Origin: Anastrepha obliqua
Taxonomy: Eukaryota; Arthropoda; Insecta; Diptera; Tephritidae
Reading direction: 5' to 3'
Assembly (NCBI RefSeq): GCF_027943255.1
Contig: NC_072896.1
Span: 1,612,001-1,676,000, forward strand
DNA: 64,000 bases
Part shown: positions 23,321-35,214 of the stretch, piece after piece
Position numbering within the stretch: the stretch's first letter is position 1
How the letters are laid out: every line of letters starts with the position of its first letter
Program-made: the position numbers and the translations under genes
The notes under the pieces: model-generated
Database searches by the model: none
The model's input: the letters and a program-made list of their open reading frames with translations, nothing else
What the model was told of the DNA's origin: nothing

Positions 23321-26300
23321 AAAAATGGACCTGATTATCATATTTGATTTTTGCCAGACATCTGAAAAAATTTTCTATGGTAGGTTGAGCACAAAAATGA
23401 AAAAAAACCAACTTTCAAACACTTACAACTTTTTTCAACAATAACGCACAACGAAAATATATATTTCCATTACTTCCAATAGGATGGCAAACAAATTCAC
23501 AAATTTAGTGATTTTTCCAAGATTATAGATCGAATGAAAATAATTGTAAAAAAAATTTAATTTTTGAGATTCGTGTTTCTTTAGGTATAGCTAAGTGCTA
23601 TTAAAATAATAAATACTTAAAGATATGAATTGCTTAGGTTTTTCGAAAATAAATTCTCACATGCTAAGTATAAATTAGAGTTCAAACTTTTCTAAGCTTA
23701 ATCCTGTATTGCTAACAATCACTGAACAAACAAATAACGTAATCATCTCCTTTCTTATAATCCGATAACCCTTTTTGACATTTTGTCATTCCTAGTTAAC
23801 CTTTTCTCTGCCCTCACCTAGCGGTAAGGTTTCACTTGTAGCTTTTGTTTCCAGAAATTCAAACGCCTGCGGTTTTGCTATCGGCTGTAAAAGCATCCAA
23901 GCAGGGTGTAGCTGATAAACGCCTCTTAGGGGGTGGAGATAGCGGGGAGAAACTCATTGATGCCAAATCTAGTTGCCGTTTTTATTTACGACACTGTAGT
24001 TGTCCGTTGTATGACGCGTTGCACAAAGGCGCCCAGTTCTGATTTTAGGATTAGAGGGCCGATACCACCGGATTGAGCACCGACACCGCGGTGATTTGAC
24101 TACTGAATGCACAGAGACGCGTTATTTGCTTTCTCGCTCATGCACAGGGGCACACTTTTGGCTTATTTCGAAAGCGTACATACGCCTAGACACTAAAAGA
24201 CAATTTACCAAGAGTATAATATTTCCTAATGCTCAAAGAAAAAAAAAAATAAAAAAATTAAGAATTAGAACATTTTATCGGTGTATTATTATTGATTTTA
24301 TTAATTATGTATTTATGAATGTGGCTGCTTCTGCTGGCTTAACCCAATTTTCCAAAACCAAGATGGTGGTTTCTGTCCCCATCTCTCGAATGGGTTGCTC
24401 GATGTTTGCCTTAGGGACCAGCATCGTTAATTATCTGTTTGTATACGCTCGGTCTTTCACAGCACTCAATTAAAACTAGTCTCCCGATTTCAAAACAGAA
24501 CTTCGAAGTGACATCGCCTGACATCGCCGAGACGATGATCACCGAATTTGGCGCGGAGAAGATAGACTGTGACACGCCATCCTGCTACAACTAAAGAACG
24601 TCCAAGTCCATAACTTTATTATATTATATGATACCATAAAAATTGCATTAAAAACGTCAAGAAACTGTTAGGTACTTGAATTAGCATCTCGAGAGATAAT
24701 CATTAATTTTAAAACCTGGACCGGCAGACAAGGATCCGACAGATCCTTGAGGCTTCACACAGTCTGCGGGTAAAGCCAAAACTTTTATTAGAAATGTAAT
24801 AGTTTGTATAAATAAATAAACGCAAGGAGTGAGGAACTTACGACAGGGGCAGAAAAAATAAGCAATGCTGGTAGTGGTGTTTTCGATTCGGGAATCAAAA
24901 TTTGAAATGTTGAGTTAGCTAAATAAAGAATTCAATAGCATGCAGTAAAAAGTTCAGTGGGTTTTCGAAATTCCAATAAAATAAATTTAAAGCGCTGGAC
25001 CCAAAGACAGACTAAATTTGCAATCTTCTGCTTGATTGTTCAAATATTGTGGCGAAAAAACCTTAAAAACCCTGTCTGATGGCCAACAATAACCAAATCA
25101 TTGCCATTAGGCACTGACCCAACAAAATGTGAGCAACGCACAAAAACAAATACTACACTTTTCATTCAAAACGATTGTTTCGCACGACACGTAGCCGCCG
25201 TGGATTTCTGTGGCGAGAATTACATGCAAAAAATATACCAGCATGCACAAAAACTTTCCACACCACTATACGCGTATAGCAACAAAACCAAAAAAATAGA
25301 AAATACAAAGAAAGCAAATATACGCGTGGGCAAATCCGAAAATATGACTAAGCACCGCAATGCAAAAATGAAAAATCGCACTAAATGTTTTGTTGGCATG
25401 TTGAAGGTAAAAAAGTTGTGCGAACTGACAAGAAAAAGTGTAGAAAATAAAAGCTGTGCACAATTCGGTTGGTACGTAAAAAAATCGCGGTTACTACATT
25501 GGCCGCACAGGGGAACGCAGCAGACCAAACACCTGCAAGCGAAGAGCGATCAGCAGACATGTGAGGGCATTGAGGTGGGTTGGCGGAGCAGGCACAAAAG
25601 TTATTCAGGAAGATGGACGAGCAGATGCCCGCAGAACGAACAATTTCATTTATTACTGGCGTTTACGCTTTCGCACAGTTGGCGGGAGGGGGCTAAAGGA
25701 CTTCATGCATTGCCGCAGGTATTAGACAATGAGTGGCCATGTTTTCTGGGCATATTTTTACCTTCTTTGTGAGGTTGTTTCTGAATTGTGTGGCATGTAT
25801 GTATGTATAAGTGCATGTGTGGCAAATAATTGTAGGTATTAGTTTGTGTTTCGATACCCAAAAAATGGTTTTGTTTGTTCACTTGTTTTGAAAAAAACCT
25901 GTCACTACTCTCGGACATAAATCATATTTTTGCGTATATGTAAGTATGTATGCGTGGTAACACACATGCAACCACATATGCTTCTCGATATCTCCTCGCA
26001 GCCTTGGTAATCCATTTAATTCTTTATTCCTCTATGGCCTGATAAAAGTTTTAAAGAAAGGTTTTCAATAAACGCTTTGTGAAACAAAGGATTATTTCAG
26101 AGGGATTCATGCAAACAACAAAATGAATTGTAAAAATGTTTAAAGGTTTTTTGGACGAGTAATTCTTGAGTAATCCCGAAGGATCAAACACTAACGAAAT
26201 AATCCATTACAAAAAATAGAAACAAAAGCAAAAAATATGTATTTGTTTACTAGCTATTACTCGGCGCGTTGCTGTGGCAGAAAAACTAATTTTATTGAAA

Positions 26301-26906
26301 GAGTTATCTTGTTTAGTTTTAGCATACAATGAGTAGACGTGTTGAAATTTAATAATTTATTAATGAAATTTAAAAAAAATATTTAAATTGATATACTAGA
26401 AATGCGTGTAGCATAGTATACATAACAGGAGCGAAACTTTCAAGGCAGACAAAGAAAGAGGGGAGACCCGAGAGAGAATAAGAGAGAGAGGGAGAAAGAA
26501 TATATATCTAAATAAATTCACAACATTTGCAGAGAATACAAATAGACAAGATTTACAAAAAAAGCAGCAGCTGAGCGTATTGAAGCTTAAATTATGACAA
26601 TGAAGAATTATTTTTGTACTCTAGCTTTAAAGTATAACTTGCGTGTAGGTGTGTAAGTATATATGTATGTAGTAATAAAGTAGTCATCGAACTCTGAAAT
26701 TATTTTAATGCAAACGATATATGTACACACAAACATATGTATGTATGTAGACTCATTAAACGAAATATTCGCAATGTATTTGCACACATCCATAAACACA
26801 TATCAACAACTAGAAGCTATCTATTGGAAGTTTTCGAAATCGCAAAACTCAATTGAGTTCCCCCAATTTCCTATCATATAATACCCGCAAGAACATGCAT
26901 ACATAC
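23321..26906. other. Intron sequence with a 223-codon open frame of unknown status
   Basis: 3.6 kb with no recognised repeat, although 23330-23700 could be the continuation of a longer fold-back relative. An open frame at 25101-25772 (223 codons, Lys/Thr/Asn/Gln-rich, no motif recognised) has no obvious splice or promoter context and is treated as probably fortuitous. GA-rich simple repeats lie at about 26450-26500. Confidence 0.4.
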
Positions 26907-27382
26907 TAGGCCGGGTCGATTTGTGGGGAGGCAAAAAAATCACCCATTGCTCTGTGAAAATCATATTCTAGGGATCAAAATAAGAAACTTTGCCGAAGGA
27001 ACCATACCTCTAAAACGAAATATGATGTCCCCCAATTGGGGTCGAACTTTTTAGTTTCTTTTCTCATGTAAAGGCCAAAAATGGCGAAATGATTGTATGG
27101 GGAACCCCCCAGGGGGTTTGAAATGATTGTGTGGGGAACTCCCCAGGGGATGTGCCACTGGCATGGGTGGATCGGCCGTCCAAAGTTAGTGGGGGGCGGT
27201 CATACATTTGGACTCGATTGGAGCACTCTAAATGGGTCAAAGTAGGATTTTTCGTTCGACCCAAATTGGGGGACATCAGAATTCATTTTAGAGGTATGGT
27301 TCCTTCGGCAAAGTTTCTTATTTTGATCCCTAGAGTACGATTTTCACAGAGCAATGAGCGATTTTTAAATCGACCCGCCCTA
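26907..27382 (+). mobile_element. Fold-back (long inverted-arm) element, copy 2
   Basis: The left arm (from TAGGCCGGGTCGATTT, 26907 to about 27030) and right arm (about 27258-27382, ending AAATCGACCCGCCCTA) are inverted copies of about 120 bp. The core contains a tandem-like duplication of GAAATGATTGTATGGGGAAC / GAAATGATTGTGTGGGGAAC. No protein is encoded. It is non-autonomous. Confidence 0.85.
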
Positions 27383-27896
27383 ATATATACATACATAATT
27401 AAATGCAAATTTGCATATTTTTATTAACACTAACATACAGATTACGAGTACTATACAAATCATCTCCCTAAGCTTTAGGATGTGCTTCTTTCTCACTCCC
27501 TTGTACACTTAGTATTCACTTATACACACAAACATACATAGTTATATACATATTTATATAAGTTATACTCACTAAATGTATATAAGGTATAGCTCTCTCT
27601 CTCCTTTTTCTATACGTTATATCTTTTTTCTCTCTCGCGGAACGAAAATGCCCAAAACGTTGCATGGCCTTGAAATTTTACTCTCCATTCTCGCTCGTCC
27701 ATCGACGCCTTAGAAGTTGCACTTCAATAATTGGTTTGTATGGGAAGTGCCACGCATCTTTATTTTACATAAATTTTGCTATACCTATACATATTCTTCC
27801 GGCAATTGCAACCAATAAATTGGTGAAGTTTCGTTCCGATTCGATGATTGGTTTGGCCGCTTTGAAAATTCATACAAACAAACAAGTATTTATTTT
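27383..27896. other. Intron sequence between two mobile elements
   Basis: TA/CA microsatellites and a CT-rich patch (about 27590-27640). The 142-codon open frame starting at 27664 crosses the transposon boundary at 27897, so it is not a single gene. Confidence 0.45.
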
Positions 27897-28959
27897 TAGG
27901 GTCCGGCACTCGAAGTGTAACCAACTTCAGACCGCCCGCGCAACTGATGCAGGAGCATCAGCAGTCTATTGGTTGGCTAAGTGGCAGTCCAGAGTATTGT
28001 TTACAAGCGCGCGGAAGTGTTTTGCCGAGAGTAAACGCGAAAAAAGAAAATCAGTAATGGATCTCAAACGTAATCGTGTGATCAGCGTGTGAATCAGCGA
28101 ATGTTCGTGAGCTCGAGCACCTTAAAGTAAATAAAGTTTTTGTTATCGCACCATTACTCGTTACAATGATACTGATAGCATCGCAAACGTCATGGATTCT
28201 CATCACGAGAACTGATCAAAAAGTGAAGAAACGGCTTGAGTGAAAAGCCCGACGAAGTGCCAATCAAATGGCGAAAGAACTGAAAATATCTGACCGTAGT
28301 ATCCGGCACATACTGAAAAATTATCACAAAGTCAAGCCTTACAAGATCCAAATGGTGCTTGATCTCACACCAAAGCAGCAACAAGTCAGACTTAAGAGAG
28401 CGAAGGAGCTGCTTCGCTTGGCCGAAAGCGATGAAAGCGATCAATTTCCTAACATTATGTTTTCTAATGAGAAAATTTTTCAAACGGGGCAAACATTTCG
28501 ATGGCAGACCATGGACATTTCAACCAGACTCGGCACCATCTCACAAAGCTCGAGTGAACCAAGAATGGCTAAAAACAACGTTCCGATCATCATAATTTCC
28601 ACACAATTGCTTTCAAATTCACCAAACGCAAATCCGATGGATTATTCTCTTTGAGCAATTTTGGAGAACAAGGTCTGAACTAAAATATTCACCAGTCTCG
28701 AGGCGCTGAAAAAAGCCATTGTCCGCGAGTGGTCCAAAATACCTGCAAGTCACATTCGGGCAGCTTGCGATTCGTTTCTGGACCCTCTCAAGGCCATAGT
28801 CAAGACAAAAGATGGTCATATCGAGTAAAGGGAAATTGATTTTTAATTTTGTATTATTTTCACACATTTTTTACTTTGAATTGAATAAAAGTAATTCTCC
28901 AAACTAAATTTATGGTCTTTTTAATTAGTTACGCTTCGATTGCTGGATTCTGGACCCTG
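27897..28959 (+). mobile_element. Tc1-like element with degenerate TIRs, internally deleted
   Basis: The left end AGGGTCCGGCACTCGAAGTG and the right end (reverse complement CAGGGTCCAGAATCCAGCAA, then TCGAAGCGTAAC) form degenerate inverted repeats. The transposase reads MAKELKISDRSIRHILKNYH, then LTPKQQQVRLKRAKELLRLA and IMFSNEKIFQTG (first aspartate position now Asn). It jumps directly to the second-aspartate region (DSAPSHKARVNQEWLK) in a shifted frame, and ends NANPMDYSL and a degraded tail. About 100 codons of the catalytic core are missing. Confidence 0.78.
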
Positions 28960-30125
28960 TGTAAGATTTATTTATTTACTTCAAATATAATACATTTCAA
29001 GTTAATATATATTTAAAAGAATAACTATTGGTTATGATTATAAAAAATTAAGAATCATTTAAGCTACTAATTAAAGTAGTAGTCGAAATATCACAGAAAT
29101 GCTTAAATTTATCAATCATATTATATTATCATAATTCGGGTATTGATGTTATATAGTACCTATATAGTATTATAAGATTCCTTCGATATGCGAATTTGTG
29201 TCGGCTTGGATTGTTGTAATATATGAACCGATGTTGACTTACGACTCTGGCAATAAACTATCCATTGCGATGGACTCCCGTATTTCTTGTTGCAAGGATG
29301 TTGAAGGTCGCATTTATTTTCATTTCTTAAGAAAATTAAGTAGATAGTAACACCCTTAAGTTTTTACTACACTAATGGCCGACAGCCACTGTGGGATCCC
29401 AGAAAACAAGGCCGTCAACTTACCTTAGGTATCTTATTTTGCTGCTCGCCTATAACCGGAACTGATCTACACGTGTGACTACGACTAATATGTTAAGTCT
29501 CTCAATTATAATGATAATTTAGGAAAATACTTCAAGAAAGGTGTAGAGCGAGTTCAATAAAGGCTGTTATTTCTTGGTTATGAATATTTTAAACATTCAA
29601 TAATTTTTAGCCGATATACGAAATTTGAAATTTTTAATTCTACGTTTCACTTAAATTCAAGGAAACATGCATTCATGTAACGAGTTCTGGCTGTTTTCCG
29701 CTAGATGCCTTTAGTGGACCATATACCACGACGGCTAGTTTACGGCTAGTCATGCTGGCACGAACTTTCGGACTGGAGGTCAACATCACAGAAACCAAAA
29801 CTATGAGAGCCAATTACAATAAATCAAGACATATAATGGTTGGCGGGTGCCCTATGGAGTTTGTCGAAAGCTTTTGCTAAATTCACTTCACTATCACGGC
29901 AGACGGCTGACCACCTTTCGTCAGCAAATGCCTCCATATCATCTCTAAAAAATCTATTCTGGCCAAACACCATCAGGCACGACGCGCTGATGGGGAGCCA
30001 ATCCTATGGCGAATCAAACGCAGAAAGTGGCATTGAATAGGTCGCACGCTTAGAAAACCACCAGATAACATCTAGAGAATGGCACTGGGCTGAAACCCGC
30101 AATGGAATAGAGGTCGCAGCCGGTC
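28960..30125. other. Intron sequence, nothing recognised
   Basis: AT-rich. A short frame at 29840-30040 (Ser-rich) may belong to the LINE remnant that follows, but no motif is clear. Confidence 0.35.
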
Positions 30126-30260
30126 AAACAATACTTGGAGAATGTCAATTTTGCGCGAGTTAGTAGCTGCCGAAAACACGAAAACAGCAGTCCAGAACAG
30201 GGTACGATGGAAAAGCCTTGTCGAGGCTCTATGCTTCCGGGTGGAGTGTGCAAGAAAAAC
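30126..30260 (+). mobile_element. Possible LINE reverse transcriptase C-terminal remnant
   Basis: The translation LVAAENTKTAVQNRVRWKSL followed by VEALC resembles the extreme C-terminus of RTE-like LINE polyproteins (…xNRxxWRxxVxALC). Only about 30 residues support this. Confidence 0.4.
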
Positions 30261-31004
30261 ATGTCAGGATGAGTATATTGTATCGGTTCATGCCATACGA
30301 TGGCTTAAAGGGATGTTATATTCCAAAAAAAAGTTATCGGACAGTACTGCATTTGGTGAAGTCAGTTGTGTGTTGCAGCCTTCTATCGAAACGATACATT
30401 CTTCAGTATAGAAGGAAGAGCAATCGGCTAAATAAATTCTTGATCTATAGCAATACAGTATCTATAGCAATAGAAAACCAGTGATTCTAATGATTTAGTT
30501 CTGATAATATGAACGTCGAAGGTAAGGAACCTTCTAGCAAGGCAATCTTCAAAAATCTCGATACAATCATTAAAATTGTTGAGTTTGGTGGGCATTACTA
30601 ATTAACTGTTTTAAAAATTACTGTTACGAACTGTTTTTACATTACTAATGAACTGTTTTAAAAATTTCAAGCCAGTCGGAGCAAAGCTGAGCGAGTTTTA
30701 GTGATGGTTATATGTCAAAGTTTTAGGCCAATCAGAGCAACATTGTGGGAGTTACAGCAATTTTTCCGAGGAGATTTCACAGTTTTGGTGTTAGACCACC
30801 GATTTTCATGATTTTTACATATTTAGAAAGGCTGCTTTCGAGAAGAAGTTCGATGTATGGGTACTACACAAAATAATCTGAAATAATGTTTGGGTAGAAC
30901 TGGCGCATGAACGTAAAGCAGTCGGTGGAACTTAACGAAATCCGCATATTCCGAAGCGGATGGTTATGAGGTAAAATTGAGCGAAGGAAAATGGATCATA
31001 TATG

Positions 31005-31105
31005 AGAACAGACACAAAGAATTAGCACCAAGTGATTATCACCTCCTCAGGCATTTGCAAAAATTGTTTTGGTGGCACAAGGATAAATTTAAGAAAAACT
31101 TCCTA
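31005..31105 (+). mobile_element. mariner transposase remnant
   Basis: KELAPSDYHLLRHLQK is the third-aspartate motif of mariner transposases (DLAPSDYHLFRxLQ). It is followed by LFWWHKDKFKKN in place of the usual basic stretch. No other part is readable. Confidence 0.6.
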
Positions 31106-31214
31106 TTAACTCCGATTCATAAAAATTTTTCGGAAAATACTATAGTGCGCACAAAATGCCAAATAATGGAAGTGAAAGTCTCACTATTTGTATACGTTTT
31201 TATACGCCTATGAA

Positions 31215-33535
31215 AATAATCGTCCAAAGTTTCTGAAAATATTCGTTATAAAATTCCTTTTTAATCGGCGTCCAGCACTTTTCACACTTTTGTTTAGCTT
31301 TTACGAGTATTTCATTGTAATGCTTTTCAGAGGCACAACACCTGCAAGCACTTTGCTGTCACTCACTCACCATTTTCGCACATCAAAAAACGTGCAACGG
31401 ATATGAGCATTTTTCCATTGTCCCTGGGCGGGTCTTTAGTGCGCTCTCGTTGTTATTCTTTTATTTTATCAATATGTTTTAAAAGTATATCTCTTCACAT
31501 ACATGCAAAGTTTGCTGTTATGGGATGTTTTTCGTCCAACTTAAAAAAAAAATGTTGTCCTGCAATTTTTTATCGGCTTTCAGTTGATTGTTGACGTTGA
31601 TGAAAACTTTTGACTGTTGGCAGTTGCTGCTGACACTGATTGTTGACTCATCACGCACGCACCCTTCGAAGTATGTGTTAAAAACATTGGCAGCGCAAAG
31701 TGTATGCAGTTATGTGTCTACTCGTAGTAGCAAGAAATATATAGGAAAATCAAGCGATTGGTAATTTTCGCACACACATAAATGAACGCACACACAAACA
31801 CGTATGTGGAGCAAATAAAATATGCGCACACAATAACACATTGTCGATACAAATGCAGAAAATAGGCCATGTTAATAAAGCGCGCCTTTGTTTTTCAAAT
31901 ATTCTGTGCATTCACTTTGTTGGCGCAAAAATCGTGCAAATATTTACCACAAACATGTCATCAACAACTGTCAACTGGCAATAACAATAGTAATAATACC
32001 AACAACAGCACTCACATGCACATGCCCATATAAAATAACATTGCACACAGCAGCGCGAACAAAAAAAATTAAACAAACATAAATGAAGAACTAAAAAAGA
32101 GTTCAAATAAAATTCATAAACAAGCCCATAGTCATCGTCATCAGCATCATTATTATCAACACTGCAATCACAGAAAATTGCTCTCACAAAAGCACAAACA
32201 AGAGCACATAGCCCGCTCAATAGCCAAGCCAGTGTAGCGGCGCCAACTGACAAATTTGATTTGATGCGCCTGAAGGTAGGCTTGGCTGCTTGGCTGCTTT
32301 CCTGCTTGTCTGCTCCCTTGCTTTCCTGCCCGCTTGTCGGCACTTGTCGTTTGCTTGTGACTTTTAAGTGCTGTGTTGATTGACAGTTATTTGCATTTTG
32401 CTGGATTTTATTGTTGGTGCCAACAAAAACAATAGCAGGCTGAAACCGTTTAATCGTATGGGCTTGTCAAAGTTGGCTGCAGCGGATGGAATTAGGAAGG
32501 TAACTCCCGGAAATTGTGAATGGTGCCACTGGATGTTGCAACATTGAGAGGACTAGTGTCTGTTAGAATGAGAATTTCCTTGTGGGAATTAATAACTTTC
32601 ATTGATGCGGCACCGGTGCGAAAGCGGCATACGGTCAGCCATACCTGAAAGTGTCTCCACCCTGCAGCATAAGCCGGTATTTCTGAAATTTTTGCATATA
32701 AATTAATTATGTATGCTACTGAACTATATTAAATAATGTTTGATGTGGTATTGAGCTCGAAATATTCTAATAACAGATGCATTAAAATAAGATTGAGTTA
32801 ATCCTAAATTTTAATTTTAATTAGGGGTTTATAAGCTATCTGTGATGTGTCAATTCAACGTTTACTTTGAATACGTCATTACTGCCTGTACTGATGCTGC
32901 TCGATCGTATAACTAATCTAGGTGGTATTTGTTACCTGCGTGAAATTTCGTTATCATCTGCTGCAGAGTAAAAGTAAAGGATTTGCGCGGTCTGTGTTGC
33001 CATAATTTTACATATCAGCTATACTTCATTATAATATGCATTTGCTTTTGGATAAAATCCACTTGATCAAAAATATTTACTGGCTTTTAATTTACACTTC
33101 TTCACTTTTTTGACAAGATTTCACCATAACTTTCAATAATTTTCACACATTGCCCGAACTTCATCATGATAAATTTAAGTCTGAAGTGATGTTTTGATAT
33201 CACCTTACGACAATAAAAAATGAATAAACTGTTTGCATTTAAATAAAAAGTTATTATGTCTCAACTTAAAAATATTATCCTCCTCAGAGATTAAAAACTT
33301 CTGAAGAAAATTCTCAACAACGAAAATTTGAAAAATCCACGTGATTCTTGAGTCATATCCACAAAAAGAAAACACTTCATTGCACGGAAATTTAATGGGC
33401 TATAAAACTGGGCATACCCAGAAGTTTTCTGCAAACTGTGAATAAACATTTGAAACTGTTGATGGATTTTTTTATTTTAAGTTTTTAAACTTTTTACAAA
33501 TTTTTTACGAATTATTTATTTATTTATTAATATCT
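31215..33535. other. Intron sequence, nothing recognised
   Basis: AT-rich DNA with CA-rich patches around 31760-31840 and low-complexity AAC/ATC runs at 31970-32160. The 143-codon minus-strand frame at 31912-32343 is a product of that low complexity. Confidence 0.45.
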
Positions 33536-33539
33536 ATTT

Positions 33540-34735
33540 TGTGCCCTTCAAAGTAATCCCCATGAGATATTATGCACTTGTGCCAACGTTTTTCTCAATC
33601 TTCGAAGCACTTCAAAAAATCATTTTTATATGTTGTTCAGCTCCTCCTTCGATGTCGTCTTTATCTCGTCAATCGTAGAGTAGCGTCGTCCTTTCATGGG
33701 CCTCTTCAGTCCGGGCCAGATCTGGGGAATACGGGGGCTTGTGGCATCATTAGTATATTGTTTTTGGAGAAAAAGTCGCGCACAAGCAACGATGTGTGAG
33801 CAGGGGCGTTATCGTGATGCAAGAGCCTATTTTTGTTCTTCCATAAATCAGGCGGTTCCTGGCGGATTGCTTCGCGCAAATTGCGCATAACTCGTAATAC
33901 TCCCTATTGACCGTTTTACCTATGGCACGAACTCATGATGCACAACGCCACTGCAATCAAAGAAAACGGTAAGAAAAAATTTTTATTCGAACGAACTTGG
34001 CGCGCTTTTTTTTGTATTGGTTTGTGCGGCAGCTTCCATTGAGATGATTGAGGTTTGGTTTCCACGTCATAACCATAAACCCACGATTCGTTACCAGTTA
34101 TGACCCTCTGAAGCAAATTTGGGTCGTCACGGAGAGAGTCCAACATCTCATTAGCAATGTTCATGCTTTTGGTCGAATTGAGCACGAATTTTGCGGCGAC
34201 CCGTCTCATGCCCAAATCATTGAAAAAATTTGAATGGCACTAGCCAATCGATATGTCTAGGTCCTCAGCAACTTCTCTAACGGTAATTCCACGTTTGACC
34301 AATATCATTTTCTTCACTTCATTAATTTTTTCGTCTGTTGTTGAAGTGATCGGGCGTCCGGCACGCTTTTCGTCGTTCACATCTTCTCGGCATTCTGAGA
34401 GCATTTTGTACCACCGACAAACGTTGCTTTGGTCCAAAGTAGCTTCTCCGTATGGCTCAGTCAACATTCGGAATGCATCCGCGCACTTAATTTCGTTTTT
34501 CACACAAAATTTGATACAGGTTCTTTGATTCATCTTTTTGAATAGGTAAACATCGAAGACGAGCCGAAACACGTGCTAGCAAAGCAGCTGTCAACAATTA
34601 ACTGAACATTCAAAATATCCAAACTCGTCGGCAGGAGTGAGAGACATGAGTACCAACATATCGCTACTAAAAAAAATCGAATATACGTAACCTGCGAAAA
34701 TTCAAAATTCGCGATAGTTTTTGAACAAACCTCGT
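33540..34735 (-). mobile_element. mariner-family element, decayed, nearly full length
   Basis: Three minus-strand segments in order read: FCVKNEIKCADAFRMLTEPY … VCRWYKMLSECREDVNDEKR … TVREVAEDLDISIG (N-terminal DNA-binding region, 34572-34240); MRRVAAKFV … LQRVITGNESWVYGYDVETK (first catalytic position, 34215-33916; Asn replaces the usual Asp); and MRNLREAIRQ … LLHHDNAPAHTSLLVRDFF (second aspartate, 33888-33706). The third-aspartate motif SPDLAP is damaged (APVFPRSGPD). The C-terminal tail (QRWHKCIISHG-like) extends to about 33545. The 5' end lies near GTTTTTGAACAAACCTCGTA at 34735; the other TIR was not found. Confidence 0.8.
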
Positions 34736-34835
34736 AGGGCTCGTCCTATATTGAAAACCTACGAAATACATAAAGGCTCTTTGAAAAAATAAAACATTTA
34801 AAAATTTAGATTCTTTCAGGTTTCACCATTTTTAT

Positions 34836-35060
34836 TCAAAATATGAAAATGTGAAAAATTCCATCCGGTGAAACCCGCCACGCAGTCCATTCATGAATGC
34901 CTAATTGTTGAGAATATCGAGCTATAGATGTTGAAGGTTGTTCAGCAACGCTGCGCCACAGCAGCAATATTTGCAACAGAACGTCCCGTTTTTGATCTGA
35001 CTGTCCTTTTTTATCCGCGACAAAACAAATTTCTTGAAATCTTTTCACCAACCTTTGAAT
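34836..35060 (-). mobile_element. IS630/Tc1-type transposase N-terminal remnant
   Basis: Minus-strand reading gives LVKRFQE, then SVAEQPSTSIARYSQQLGIH. This corresponds to the linker and second helix-turn-helix of the same broad transposase type as the copies at 9395 and 57949. Its ends were not located; AT-rich flanks to about 35210 may belong to it. Confidence 0.6.
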
Positions 35061-35214
35061 TGTCTACTCATTCGGATGATTAAATTCACAAAAAGTTCAC
35101 GAATTTTGCGATATGTTATTCCTGAAGGTCGACCATTTTCTAAACAAATTTCATTAATTTTTAGATGATGTGAAATTGAATATCTGACTACTTCACAAAT
35201 GTCAAAAATGACAT

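Noticed and set aside
26225..26600. Helitron end, from TACTCGGCGCGTTGCTGTGG
   Set aside because: Only a vague resemblance; no CTRR end with hairpin and no second terminus found.
27664..28092. 142-codon plus-strand frame
   Set aside because: It crosses the left terminal repeat of the Tc1-like element at 27897, so it is not one gene.
31912..32343. 143-codon minus-strand frame with many Cys and Tyr
   Set aside because: It is generated by low-complexity AAC/ATC-type repeats read in antisense; no domain, no conserved pattern.
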